Source: Buddleja alternifolia
Taxonomy: Eukaryota > Streptophyta > Magnoliopsida > Lamiales > Scrophulariaceae
NCBI GenBank assembly: GCA_019426215.1
Contig: CM033405.1
Location: forward strand, 4,813,001-4,877,000
Direction of reading: 5' to 3'
DNA length: 64,000 nt
The position numbers and the translations under genes were made by a program. The notes under the pieces are model-generated. The model was not told where the DNA came from. It saw only the letters and a list, made by a program, of their open reading frames with translations, and did no database searches. Below are positions 1-11,387 of the stretch, piece by piece (the first letter of the stretch is position 1; each line of letters begins with the position of its first letter).

Positions 1-35
1 AAGTTTGTTCCAGGGGCAGTTTGAAAAAGAGGAAT

Positions 36-575
36 TTAGGGGTTTGGGATCAGCGGTTGAGAGGGTGAAAGAAGGGAAGCGTTGCCGGTGATAGAAGGAA
101 TGACGGCGGCACTGTTGAAATTGATAGCCGAGAGTGGTGGGATGGTGGAGAGGATATGGGCTATATCTTTTGGAGAGAGATCAAGAGACAGAAAGTGTTG
201 GATAAAGGATAACATCGTCGAAAGAGACGGGTCAGCCGACAAGTTGACCGGAAAAGAGAGCGCACCAACAGTGGCAGACGCTGGCAAAGAGGACAAGAAA
301 GATGACGACATTGGTTGTGTGAACGTGTGAGACAGAAGAGGGGCAGCAACAAGGTTGGAGGAGAAAGATGAAGAATTAGAGGGGAAAGTGGTGGTGGCCA
401 TGGCAGCCGCAGCGGCGGTGGTAGCGCCGATCAGGGAAAAGATGACGGCAGCAGATATTGTTGTCGTGAGGGCGATAGACGAAGCCACAGGCTCGGTGTG
501 CCCCGTGACTGATACCGTGATAGAGTTCAAAGTACATAATAGAATTGAACTTTGTAATTTGTATGTGGATATCAC
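36..575 (-). CDS. unrecognised Ser/Ala-rich small ORF
   Basis: Open frame of 179 codons ending at a TAA near 36. An internal ATG at 399-401 sits in a good plant start context (GCCATGG) and would give a 121-residue protein starting MATTTFPSNSSS. The upstream part is hydrophobic and alanine-rich and could be 5' UTR. The protein is rich in Ser, Pro and Ala, with a Ser/Thr-rich N-terminus like a plastid transit peptide, then a short segment with the pattern LSLDLSPKDIAHILSTIPPL. That segment faintly resembles an mTERF-type helix, but this is only an impression. A TATA-like CTATATATA lies on the minus strand at about 605-614, which fits the downstream ATG better. I do not recognise the family. It could be the first exon of a gene running off the left edge, or a chance ORF. 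Confidence 0.3.
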   Translation of the reverse strand: MISTYKLQSSILLCTLNSITVSVTGHTEPVASSIALTTTISAAVIFSLIGATTAAAAAMATTTFPSNSSSFSSNLVAAPLLSHTFTQPMSSSFLSSLPASATVGALSFPVNLSADPSLSTMLSFIQHFLSLDLSPKDIAHILSTIPPLSAINFNSAAVIPSITGNASLLSPSQPLIPNP

Positions 576-768
576 TGAACGAATGTAAATGATACAGTGT
601 ACACGTATATATAGACTGATATAAGACCCTATCTCTATAGATTTGGGTCCATCGAAATCTAACTAAAAGATCAATATCTAACTAATAGAATATACATAAG
701 ATCCAGTTGTATCTAGAATAATATACACTAACAATGGCCACCCATATCTATATATATATATATATATA
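576..768. other. AT-rich spacer ending in a (TA)n tract
   Basis: No coding signal. The stretch ends in a run of TA dinucleotides at about 749-768 that directly abuts the left end of MULE-A. The right end of MULE-A is also followed by (TA)n, so the element sits in a TA-rich target and its target-site duplication cannot be separated from the simple repeat. Confidence 0.6.
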
Positions 769-845
769 GGGTATGGATCAAATACATACCTTTACATTAG
801 TTAAGATTTAAGACCCAATCTAGTCCATTAATCCTATTTGATCCT
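769..845 (+). repeat. left terminal inverted repeat of MULE-A
   Basis: Pairs with the reverse complement of about 9858-9934. The outermost ~28 bp are the best conserved. The same terminal sequence is found at the left end of MULE-B and, inverted, at the right end of MULE-C. Confidence 0.85.
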
Positions 846-1196
846 AAGGTCCGTATTTAACTACAATTAACAGCTTGTATAATCATTTTTAATGATGGAA
901 GGGGCAGTTTAATCAATGAAACTTAACAAAATCATGCAAATATCATGCAGTATCAAAATCAAATCTAACTTATTTAGCATAACAGATTATTATTTCCAAT
1001 TCATTTGTTCTTTCCAATTTCAAGTCGATCAGCTCTCAGAAACCTAACCTTTTGATTCCCAGAACGTAAATTGTAAACATTATTCATCATCAAACTGATT
1101 AAATTACCAAGATCGATTCATCATCATCGTCAATACCACAGCATCGTCAATTCTGCGTTTTCTCCTCCATTTATCAATAGGTTTTGATTTCGTTTA
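846..1196 (+). promoter_or_regulatory. 5' leader and presumed promoter of the MULE-A transposase
   Basis: A non-coding, AT-rich stretch between the terminal inverted repeat and the transposase ATG. In Mutator elements the TIR and sub-terminal DNA normally carry the transposase promoter. I see no unambiguous TATA box, so the role is inferred from position only. It is repeated almost unchanged in MULE-B (about 33465-33826). Confidence 0.4.
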
Positions 1197-4100
1197 ATGG
1201 CCGAGATGGATGAAGGTATGTATAATCATGTTTTCGTATCAATTTTTGTTATTACTTTCAAAATCGAGTGAGTTTCTGAAATACGCATGTAGTAAATTTC
1301 ATAATCATGTTATATAGCAAATTATACATCAATATACAGTACATAGAATTGTGATCTACATCAGATTATACATCAATATATTGTACATATAACAATGATA
1401 TACAGGGTGTTGTACAGTAAGATGTATCATTAATTATTGCATGTTTTATGTTAACACACTGTGTCATTTTAATGACAAATACTGTATAATAAGGTTATAT
1501 GTAGTGTATAGAGTTATAGAATGTGATCATTAACATGTTTCATTAATGTTTCAACATGATTTCAATATTTACTGTATGTTATATATTAAGTTAATGTATA
1601 ACAATGTTATATGTACTGTATAATTTTATAGAAGTTACCGAATGTTGTTTGGTTGTATACTATAGAATAGTATTACACACAATGTACGGTCTGTTGTTTG
1701 ATAATGTATGTTATTAACAGGATCAGTGGTGGTTAGCAATAATGATGTTGAGATCCTAGGTGTGGATCTTCATTGTCATCTAATTCGATCTCATCACTGG
1801 GTGGTTCCAAATATTGGGTTCCAGTGTGTGATACTGAGTTTAAACCTTGCATTGGTAAGGCATTTGTAAGCTTGAAGATTGCATTTGAGTTTTACAAAAA
1901 ATATGCACGATTATGTGGTTTTGATGTTCGCAAGTGTTCCCCAAAAAATTCATAAGGATGGTACGGTCATATCGAAACACTATGTATGCAGTCGTTCCGG
2001 TATTTACAAAAATTGCAATGGTGTCAGTAGGAAGAAGAAGTTTATGATTGGTCGGTGTGATTGTAATGCTAAGATTGTTTTGAGGTTTAGTGCTTTAGAG
2101 AGATATGTTATAAAGAATTTTGTTGAGCGGCACAATCACGAGTTGGCAACTGACGAGGGGAAACAGTTTCTGAAAGTGAATCGAAATATTGATCCGTCCC
2201 AAATTATGTTTTGCCTAAACGCATCAAAGGTGAATGTTGGTGCCGTTAGATCACATTCATTTCTAAAGGAAATGGCAGGTGGTTTCAATAATGTTGGGTC
2301 GACGTCTACAGACTTTAAAAATGTAAAAAGGGATGTGAAGCAATACGTTGGTGAGAATGACGGGGAGATGATTGTTAGGAAATTTATGAATATGAAAAAA
2401 ACGTGTGAAGGTTTTTTATTTGATTATGACACAGATGCCGACGGGTGTATGAGTAGATTGTTTTGGGCCGATCCTATTGCAGTACGGAATTTTGAACTTT
2501 TTGGTGATGTTTGCTCGGTCGATGCAACATTTCGATCCAACAAGTAAGCCCATTTACTTCATAATAAGTTATGATAATGTACATTCTTTTCAATAGTTAA
2601 TGAATATGCATTGCATAGCTCATTATAAGTGTTGTATAATGTAGATACATTGTCTGTATGTATAATGATAAGGTTCATTTTTTATTATAGGCAGTGTATA
2701 TGCAATGTATAATGTATATACAGTTATTGTATAATACCTTATTAATCACTGTATAATGTACATACAGTTATTGTATAATACCTTATTAGTTAATCTTTTT
2801 TGTATTTTTTTTACATATTGTTTTATTCTACATTTTCAGGTATCAAATGAAGTTTGTTCCTTTTACCGGTATAGATAGCCACAAGAAAATAGTCACATTT
2901 GGTGCCTCTCTAATCGCAAAAGAACACATTGAGTCGTACACGTGGGTTTTCGAAGCTTTTACCCGTGCGATGGGACGGGAACCAAACTATATTGTATCTG
3001 ATCAATGTCCGGCCATGAAGCAGGCTATTCCTAGTGTGTTTAAATCCGCTAGGCATCGTCTGTACGCGTGGCATATTATGAAGAAGTTCCCTACCAAGGT
3101 TTGTGTCAAACCGTACAATTAAGCTGTAGACAGTGTATTATGTTGTCATCAGCTGTATGATGATATATGTACATAGTGTACATTTCTAGCTAAAATAGTG
3201 TATAACATGTTATTAATTTGAGTTTTACGTTTACAGATTTCACCGCATACAGGTAAATACGTTGAAGTGGTGAGAAAGGTTAATAATTTTGTGTATAACG
3301 ACGACATCACTCCGATTGAGTTTGAAGAGGGATGGAATGATCTCATTTCAAAGTACGGACTAAGCCATATTGATCGGCTTTCTGAAATTTACTAGAACAG
3401 ACATTCATGGGTATCTGCATACTATCGAGATGTTTCGATGGGTGGGTTGTTGAGGACTACTTCGATTTCAGAGTCTGTCAACTCATTCTTTAACCAGTTT
3501 TATGTGAAGGGTGATACAATCATTGAGTTTTATAGTATATTTGAAAGTGCAATGGACAAACAAAGGAATAATAATGCTAGATTAAACCACGAGTCTTTGG
3601 TCTCTAAGCCATCAACCGACACCCCCATGCGTATAGAGGAGGATGCTTCAGAGGTATACACCCGCGCTGTTTTCTACGATGTTCAAGCGGAGATCAAAGA
3701 TTCCGCGTATCAAGTGGTACTCCAAAGTCTAAACATTGTTGACGGTGTGAAATTGTTTGTTGTATGCGACTCTGACGACGAATCAATGATATACGATGTA
3801 GCTACTTCTTTACATACTATGGCAACGTTATACATTCTGTATATGCCCATTATAGAGACTGTATGATTCCGTTTTTGTTTACTGCTTTTTTTATGTTTCG
3901 TAGGTGAAACATGTTGTTTCGAACAATCATGTTGATTGTTCTTGCAGATTGTTTTTGAGGAGGGGTATTTTGTGTAGACACATTTTCTTTGCATTCAACC
4001 ATGGCGGAATACATAAACTGCCCGCTGAGTATGTTCAAAAAAGGCGGAGAAAAAACGCAAAAATTATGGCGTCCGATACAATCAGCAAACACGTCACACA

Positions 4101-4485
4101 ATATCGCTCGATGATTCAGAAGACATCAAATGATGTGAGTCAAATTTGGATCGACTTTCAAGCTTGTTTAAATATTGCGGGTTTTAACAAAGAAAAACTC
4201 GAATACATAAAAAATCAATTAGTGGATATAAAGTCTTATTTGAGTGCCTTTGTGGACGACAACAATAAAAACAACAAGAATCCTGCTATCGAGACACTAG
4301 TGGGACCCCAAATCGTGAACGTGATCGGGATCAGAAATCCTCAAATGAGCCGAACTAAAGGGTGTGGTAAAAGAATTAAGAGCAGTGCAGAGATATCCAA
4401 GCATGTTCCTAAGAGGAGAAAATGTGCTGCATGCGGAAAAGTTGTTGGGCACAATGCACGAACTTGTCCGTCAAAGGGAAAATAG
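1197..4485 (+). pseudogene. FAR1/MULE/SWIM transposase, five exons, disabled (MULE-A)
   Basis: Proposed exons: 1197-1215, 1721-2543, 2840-3098, 3237-3797 and 3904-4485, with GT/AG borders supported by MULE-B and MULE-C. Exon 2 encodes a FAR1-type zinc-binding N-terminal domain (CSRSGIY, GRCDCNAKIVLRF, FVERHNHELA). Exons 2-4 encode the MULE DDE transposase domain: first Asp in CSVDATF, second in YIVSDQCPAM, Glu in SISESVNSFF. Exon 5 starts with a SWIM finger (CSCRLF...LCRHIFF) and ends with a CCHC-like knuckle (CAACGKVVGHNARTC). It would bind element ends and catalyse cut-and-paste transposition in the nucleus. Lesions: a missing base near 1763, an extra C near 1940 and a TAG stop at 3393-3395. 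The stop is shared with MULE-B but absent from MULE-C. Confidence 0.88.
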
Positions 4486-5064
4486 AAGTATGTTCTTTAC
4501 ATTAGTTACTATAGAATGAAGTTTGATTCACTGTATAATATAGTCTTATACGCTGTATATTGAGGTGTTATTCAATATATACTGAATACAGTTTTTCAAT
4601 ATATACTGAATCATTTTTGACTGTTCAATGAAGTGTTATTCAATGTATGAAAAAATGTCATAATGTCCATTGTATAATTGAGTATTTTTTGTATTAGTCA
4701 GTTTAATTCTAGACCACAATTGAGTATTTTTTTTATAATGTATAATGAATATGGTTTTTTATACTGTATACATGTATATTGTATAATGTAATTTTATTAA
4801 CTGTATAATGAACCTTTAATTACTGCATAGCATGCATACTGTGTACTATATATGTTATGAACACTTCAATGACACTAAATGAACAGAACAATAACAAGTT
4901 ATGTGTAGTGAACAAACTTTATAGATTTAAACAACCCAAATAAAAGTTGTATTGCAGCAAAAACTAATAAATAATAAAAAAACTGTACAATGAAATGTAA
5001 AAAAATCAGTCTATTCACACCAAATATACTTGTTCTATCAAATGCATGGTAATTACATCTACCC
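4486..5064. other. spacer between the convergent MULE-A genes
   Basis: Non-coding AT-rich sequence holding the 3' ends of both genes. The transposase-proximal part (4500-4860) has many TGTATAATG-like words in plus orientation. The Ulp1-proximal part has few. No clear poly(A) signal can be chosen. Confidence 0.5.
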
Positions 5065-8000
5065 CTACTTCCCCTTTTTAGGTTGGGCCTGTTCCTGTTC
5101 CAACTCCTTTGACTGTGCGAGGATTTCGTCTTTGCATATGTTCAGCTCAGAAGTAAGGATCCTTTCTAGATAAAGCCCCCTCAATCTGTTGAGTTTCGTA
5201 GTTTCTGATTTCTGCATTGTATAAATATTAAAGCTATATAGGTAGGAAATAAATATTTTCACAAAATTTCATACATACAAATAAAAAAGTGTAAAACATT
5301 ACGTTTTCTGGACCCAATTCCGGATCCCAATACTTCAGTCCTCCGCCGAGGTAAGTCTCCATGTGACGCATTACAAAAATTCCACAATCCGTTTTGTTTC
5401 TGTGTGTACGCCACGACATTGGAAGCCTTACAATTTCTTCCGCTGACAACGCACTTCCAGCTGGATGGTTGATATCCATGAGGAACTTCACAAACATGTC
5501 TCCCCGTTTGAAACAACAAACTAAAAATGTAAGATTCAGTGTATAAATATATTAATATACAGTATATTAATATATCATTATACAGCAGAGTACTATTTTC
5601 ATTATACAGTATGTAATAAATGATAATGTAGTGCAATATTGTACCCTTATACAGTATATTAATATATCCGTACACAGTCACTGACTACATCATTATACAG
5701 TGTTTTTACTATACAATTATATAGTGCATCATTGTATACTTTAAAGTTAATTAAGTCTATACATTGTGTTATAACGTAGATTTAACAACGATAATTCGAC
5801 GTCAAAAAAATGGTTAGTGTTTGAAGGATAGGTACCAAAGTGAATGGCACATGTTGATATTTGTTTTCGATCGACACATCCGTCGCGCTGTTGTCAAGGA
5901 TCTCAATGGCTGATTGCTTCAGATTAAAGCATATCACATAGTAGTGTCCAGCATGGAAAATTGGAAAGACGGCCTATATATTGATGGATGAAAGCGGTGT
6001 TAATAAAGTTACATAAAATACGATATTTATAACAAACGGACAGTGTTAACTTACCAACGTAACATTGGTTATGTTGACTCTTGGAAACATGCTCATACGA
6101 TGGTCAACGTTATCCTTGAAAAATTAGTTAGCATGCATATCATTATAACGTAGGAATTAACAAAACATAAGAAATATATTTTGTCGTGTCGGCAAAGTGA
6201 AAAAAAAATCTGAGTGGCGATGTTGGTTATCTCGTCGCCTCAGCGTTGTTCAACAGGAATGACCAAGTATCAATCACACCAGATAAAAGCTCAGTGCATT
6301 GATCCAAGGACTTTATATCCCAAATAGTGCACATCATATCACCACAATGGAAAACAATAGTCCTGAAAACCAGCATACAGTTTGTAATGAGTTAGTATAC
6401 AAAAAGGTTAATATGCATTATACAATTTGTAATAGACAGAACATATTATACAGTGTGTAATGACATATTATACAGTACAAAGTGTTACATTATACAGTAT
6501 ACATTGAGTTTCTATACAGTATACACATAATATTAACAGGAAACTCAATAAAACAAATTTATTTAAAAACGATATGTACTCACATGTTCTCCTCATCAAC
6601 ATGCTTCATCCATTCCCATAGTCTTTTTTTCAGTTGCGCTTTGATTTGAGCTTATATGCACGACCCGTTGAATGTACAGAGAACACGTGTCTGGCGCTGG
6701 TTTTAACTGTCTCTTTTGTTCACCAATGAATTCCATGGCAGCCGGTTTAACGGTCACATTTGAAGACGATGGAGGCTCTTGTTCTGTGACATTGGAGGCA
6801 TCATCAGCGTATTGTCTAGCAATTGTAACCGCCTCAGCCACTACTATATCACCTGATTCAGCGCGATGCATTTTATCCGGCGGTGTTTGCTGTGTCAATA
6901 AGTCAAAACATGGCATTGAGAGGATGATTGGTCCCCGTGTTTTAACTTCGTCCAATTGTTGTTCTTTTGGTGGTGTATGTTGTGACAACAAGTCAAAAGT
7001 TGGCCGCGACTGCATTGGCGTTCTTATAATTGTTTCGGGTGCGACTTCTTCGGGGTGGATAGGCTGATCTGCACCGGATGCACGTTGTTCAAGGGATGGC
7101 GGTTTCTTTTGTTGCTCGGTAGGTTTGCGAGGAACAACCAGTGTTTCAACCTCCACCTCCGGCTGTATTTTGTACAGTCTCCCAACAGTAGTGAACACAA
7201 TTCGTTGAATTTCTTTCAGTCGTGGATTTGATGGGAGTACGGAATCACACGATTGCATGTATCCGTTGTACCTGATAATGTTGTCCATCAGGTTCAATGC
7301 AGCTTGTTCCAAATTACCTAGCATCCCCTGTGAATATTTTTAAAAACAATTAATGTGTAATATTATTAAAAAATGGCTTACAAAACATTATTCAGTATAT
7401 AACAAAATATACAGTATATAAAATAGAAGTATACATTATGTGGCTACACATCATACAGTAAAATAGAGCAATTGATTAAACAATATACAGTATATACTTT
7501 TCACAGAGATATGTATACTTCTTCAAGCGTCTTCCATTCTGTGATTGTCTGCACTTGTTGTGCCGGAGGTTCCAGCGAGGAAGGGGGTTGTTTTGGATCT
7601 TCAACATGTTGAACAACATGTTTACCCTTGTAACTCTTCAACATCCATTGTGCCTTAGATATTATCCCCGTTCCGAAAAGACCTGGTTGAAGTTCTACGG
7701 TACTCTTTTCCCGTAGGGCGGGCGGCGTCGGTCCAAGTAAGCCATGTTGGGATTGATCGTGGGACTGTCACATTGCCCTTGTAATTCACTCTGTCAGCAT
7801 ACAATATCTGCATTAATAGAAAACAAAAAAAGTTAAAAAATATTAGTATGCAGTAGGTTACAACACATTAGACAGTAACTTACTAATTATTATACAGTGT
7901 ATTCTAAGAGATTATACAGTATATTTTATGACATTACACAATAGATTATATACAATAAAATACAGTATACAGTGTGGGTGCACACATCACACAGTTAAAA

Positions 8001-9581
8001 AATAGTATCAAATTAAAAAATATACATCACCTGTTACCAATTAGGCATACTTAATCATCAAAACCACATTTTTTGAACACGAATAAAAGTAGAATAGTTA
8101 ATGTACACTTACAATCAGAAAAAGAAGAGGACCCGTATACATACGAGACGCCGGATCCTCTTCCCATGATTTTTTTGTGTCTGCCAAACTGTCCATAACA
8201 AGTCTGGGCCAGTTGTAACTTGCCAACTCAGCAAGATCACCTTTGAAATTCAGCATCTTCTTGTTAACAAATGCTATACTAGGCGACTCTATCAAGCAAT
8301 TGTAGAGAATCATCAGCTTGAATTGCTCCGTTGCTTCATGCTTAGACCTCAGTTCAGTTAATATCATCTGAGCGGTAACTTTAAATTTTTTGGACTTAGG
8401 AAGCCCAAATTGATCTGTCCACAGGTCCACCCTCTCTTGATTCTTGACCGTTAGGTCTATACGATGCTCACCGTGTGGAAAACCTAGAACCTCCGCCACA
8501 TCTTCTTCTCTAATATTAATCTTGCCTCCAGGCAAAGATAATCTAAAATTTCCTGGATTTAACGCCTTTACAATTTTAAAACCGAGCTTGTGAGGCAGCT
8601 CCTTGATTTTGAATTCTAAAAATGTTCCAAAACCAGACAGTTTAACCCAATTTCGTTGCGGTTCTGTCAGGGTTGAAATTGTATCGACCAACACCTTCAT
8701 AGAAACTCGTATTTGTGTATAATCAACCGATTTTTTTCTTCCCCTTAGGTTGATGTTTCTGTACAATATTTGTTTTTGTTCTTTTTGAATGTGTTTTTGC
8801 AGCAGGTTGTTTCGCACGCCTCTTCATAGCCGTGCACTGCGGTTTTGATTCTGTTTCTTCGTCTGATTCTACGTATTCGTCATCCGAATCACTTTCAACG
8901 ACATTTAGGGGCTCCATAACATCTACAGGCACTGCAGCACAATCTGGTACCTATCTTCCGAAGCAGAGTTGGATGGCTCTTTCCAGAACCTGTATTATAC
9001 AAATGTTAGTATTGATTTACACATTATACACCAAAAAATAAAATTATTATACATTAATTCATGTATTATAGAGTATGTGTTAATGTATCATATATTATTC
9101 ACAAAAGAACATTTCATTATACAGTATATTATAACATATTATACAGTATCATATAACTCAATATACAGTATAAAAATCCATTATACAGTATATTTTAAAT
9201 CATTACACAGTAACATATAAGGCAATACACAGTGTGTGTCTATACATCAGACCGTTACAATATAAAAACCATTATACAGTATATTTAAATAATTATACCG
9301 TAAAATGTAAAGCAATATACACTATGTGCACACTCATAATACAGTAGCATTACACCCACTAATTTCAAAATAACCAGCACGTGTTTATACAAATATGCAT
9401 TCAAAATCAATAAAAACACATTACTTGTCCCCAATAAACAGCGTATAGTCACAGCAAATTAAACAAAAACGAAACGAAACCAACTAAATACATGAATTTA
9501 TCCTCCATACGCTCGAACAACAATTGGAAATGGAATGTTTCAATGGGTACCGGTGCCGGTGGAAGGGTTTTTCGAACTCAT
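5065..9581 (-). pseudogene. Ulp1 (C48) peptidase-like gene of MULE-A, multi-exon, disabled
   Basis: Clear exons, in + coordinates: 5065-5211 (Lys/Glu/Gln-rich C-terminus), 5303-5503, 5836-5973, about 6055-6117, about 6190-6362, about 6590-7324, about 7520-7810, about 8110-8817, about 8720-8985, and a start near 9579-9581. The Ulp1 triad is visible: His in HAGHYYVICFN, Asp in IEILDNS, Cys in TDCGIFVMRHMETY. The oxyanion Gln is not obvious. The 8110-8817 exon carries an N-terminal module (GFGTFLEFKIKELP, INIREEDVAEVLGFPHG) of the kind seen in plant transposon-borne Ulp1 proteins. An acidic and basic linker (SDSDDEYVESDEETE) precedes it. Ulp1 enzymes cleave SUMO; activity on SUMO here is not shown. 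Lesions: TAA at 6227-6229, an extra base in the first codons, and a lost splice acceptor at about 5504-5505. Confidence 0.8.
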
Positions 9582-9857
9582 TTTCTTCTGAAAAAAACTC
9601 GGATTTGGTAAATTTTTAGGGTTTTTTGATGTGCGAAATAAGAATATGAAATTAGATTTGGAAAGATACGCCTTTAATACGATTCAAATAGTGATTTACA
9701 GTTGATTAGGAGTGGGTTTAAATGTGAGAGAATTCAGGGAGATCGTGGATGTAATTAGGGAAGGTGCAAGCTGTATAATGGGGTATATTTTACTATTATA
9801 CCCCCCAGCTAATTACAATTGGGGTTTTCCGCCTGTTTCTAGTGTTATTCTGGATAG

Positions 9858-9934
9858 TTGGATTTAATTGATCCAATGGTGTATATTAGATCTTATATCT
9901 TATCTAATATAGGGTATGTATTCGATCTTGACCC
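9858..9934 (-). repeat. right terminal inverted repeat of MULE-A
   Basis: Reverse complement of the left TIR with several mismatches. It is followed directly by a (TA)n tract at 9935-9959. Confidence 0.8.
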
Positions 9935-10141
9935 TATATATATATATATATATATATATTTATAAAATATGTTATAAACTTATAAGTATCTATTAGACAA
10001 TAAAAAAGAAAACTAAGTCATAAGCGTGATGGTAGACAATAAAAGGACTACTGAATTAAATAGCCTGGTTAAAATTTCATAACTAGGGTTTCAAAATGGG
10101 AAATTGCATACAATTTTGGGAGGCCAAAACTGTGACAAGGC
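9935..10141. other. (TA)n tract and SINE 5' flank
   Basis: A TA microsatellite (9935-9959) then AT-rich unassigned DNA. It contains the left copy of the SINE target duplication at 10126-10141. Confidence 0.6.
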
Positions 10142-10343
10142 ACCTAAAACCTGTTGGTCTAGTGGTATCCAATTCTTACTTTATGTGAGAGGTCTTGAGT
10201 TCCAATACAGAGTGCCACAAGTTGTGGCTCTCCCCTCCTTTATGGAGTTAGATAGAGTCTTTATGGCTCAAGATTATAACTATCAACCCGGGTTTTTCGG
10301 GCTAAATATATAGGGTATCCCCCTTCCTCTTAAATTAAAATAA
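10142..10343 (+). mobile_element. tRNA-derived SINE with target-site duplications
   Basis: A 202-bp insert flanked by 16-bp direct repeats (10126-10141 and 10344-10359, AAAACTGTGACAAGGC against AAAACTATGACAAGGC). It has a pol III A box (TGGTCTAGTGG, 10155-10165) and a B-box-like GAGTTCCAATAC at 10197-10208. The B box is GAGTTCGAATAC in the second copy at 42752-42953, so this copy has a C where G is expected. The A/T-rich tail is at the 3' end. Confidence 0.75.
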
Positions 10344-10359
10344 AAAACTATGACAAGGC

Positions 10360-10932
10360 GAATGGTGGCTTTTTTCCATTGCCGGAGGTGGCGACGTGCT
10401 CTCTTATTCGGTGGGATGTGACTATTTGAAGGTGGTGGTATAAGGATTTGAGAGTAATTATTTTTTGCTAGAAAGAGAAAGGGGGCCTGAGTCGGGAGAT
10501 GAATATGTAATGTGTGAGAGTGAGGAAAAAGTACAAAGACTTAAATTCAACTTTTTTTCCTTTTTCATTTTGCCCCCTGTACTTTTTTAAATACCAAAAT
10601 AAGTGTCGTCATGCCCTAAACGTGTCAGACATGCCCGTGGGTGTTTCTGACACCATGTCCATCGTTTTTTTTAAGGGTAAAATATAAAATGCCCCATGAA
10701 ATATACTCAATATCGCATATACCCCATGAACTAAATAATGTGTCAAATTGATCCATCGGTCAAATTTATGTTTGTTAGCATTAGAATATTTTAGTGTAAG
10801 TATCAATTTTACCCTTCTCAACATGGACCGTGGCTATTTTTATATGAAAGAGTAAATAATTTTTTTTATAGTGGCTTTTAATACTTGTAAAATACACTAT
10901 AAAAAAAATAGTATTAGTAAGAAATTTAAATA
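10360..10932. other. unassigned flank with a dispersed repeat
   Basis: No coding signal. About 10670-10820 has the wording typical of dispersed plant repeats (AAATGCCCC..., CATGAACTAAATAATGT). It is clearly related, in reverse orientation, to 55990-56160 and is also present in the duplicated flank at about 43290-43440. Confidence 0.5.
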
Positions 10933-11188
10933 TGTTATGAATAATTATTTAGTGGATGTCCATACAACTCCAAAGTCTCTTCACTTCCATGTCTTATCAC
11001 TTTTCATCAAGAATATGATTCAATGTAATTACTTCCCTCATTATGTAATCAACTTTTGAGGTTCTTGATTTGTGCCGATAAATAGGCTATGTCATTGTAA
11101 TGTGGAGACACACCAAAAAATGAATACAAAGATATCTCTAATTCTATTATCTCTCTACTCTATAATATTTTGAGGATATTTCATAACA
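10933..11188 (+). repeat. copia 5' LTR (first copy)
   Basis: A 256-bp LTR with perfect short terminal inverted repeats TGTTATGAA...TTCATAACA. It is preceded by AAATA (10928-10932), which matches the target duplication of the complete copy. The TATA box is damaged (CGATAAATAG where the second copy has CTATAAATAG). The adjoining sequence CGTTATCAGCACGA is the primer-binding region. Confidence 0.88.
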
Positions 11189-11387
11189 CGTTATCAGCAC
11201 GATCCGTCTCAAGGTGATAATCATTTTGAAATTTGCCAAAAGATATTTATAATCAAGTCACATTGATAGGGTACTTAACATGATGTAAATCTAGCAAGAA
11301 GTTTCATGAGTTATTATGAGTTTGTAAAGGTAATTGCTGGACAAGGTTTTTAAAAACAGAGAGAAGAAAAGGTAAAGAAAAGGCATG

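Larger units (their letters stand above)
769..9934 (+). mobile_element. MULE-A: Mutator-like element with transposase and Ulp1-like genes
   Basis: The element is bounded by imperfect terminal inverted repeats of about 75 bp. The left end begins GGGTATGGATCAAATACAT; the right end read on the minus strand begins GGGTCAAGATCGAATACAT. Both continue with related sequence (TTAGTTAAGATTTAAG against TTAGATAAGATATAAG). Inside are two convergent spliced genes: a MULE transposase on the plus strand (1197-4485) and a Ulp1 peptidase-like gene on the minus strand (5065-9581). Plant MULEs carrying a Ulp1-like gene are known (Kaonashi-type elements); assignment here rests on the visible motifs. Both genes carry disabling mutations, so this copy looks non-autonomous. 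MULE-B at 33388-42532 is nearly identical and MULE-C at 25953-33379 is a diverged relative. Confidence 0.9.

Noticed and set aside
6672..7067. 131-codon plus-strand ORF opposite the MULE-A Ulp1 linker exon (also at 39284-39598 in MULE-B)
   Set aside because: Shadow of the minus-strand coding exon, whose frame is conserved in MULE-C.
10142..10210. Possible functional tRNA gene
   Set aside because: A and B boxes are present but no cloverleaf with paired acceptor stem can be drawn, and the unit is flanked by target duplications, so it is a SINE.
10104..10313. 69-codon ORF
   Set aside because: Lies across the SINE and its left target duplication; explained by the tRNA-derived sequence.
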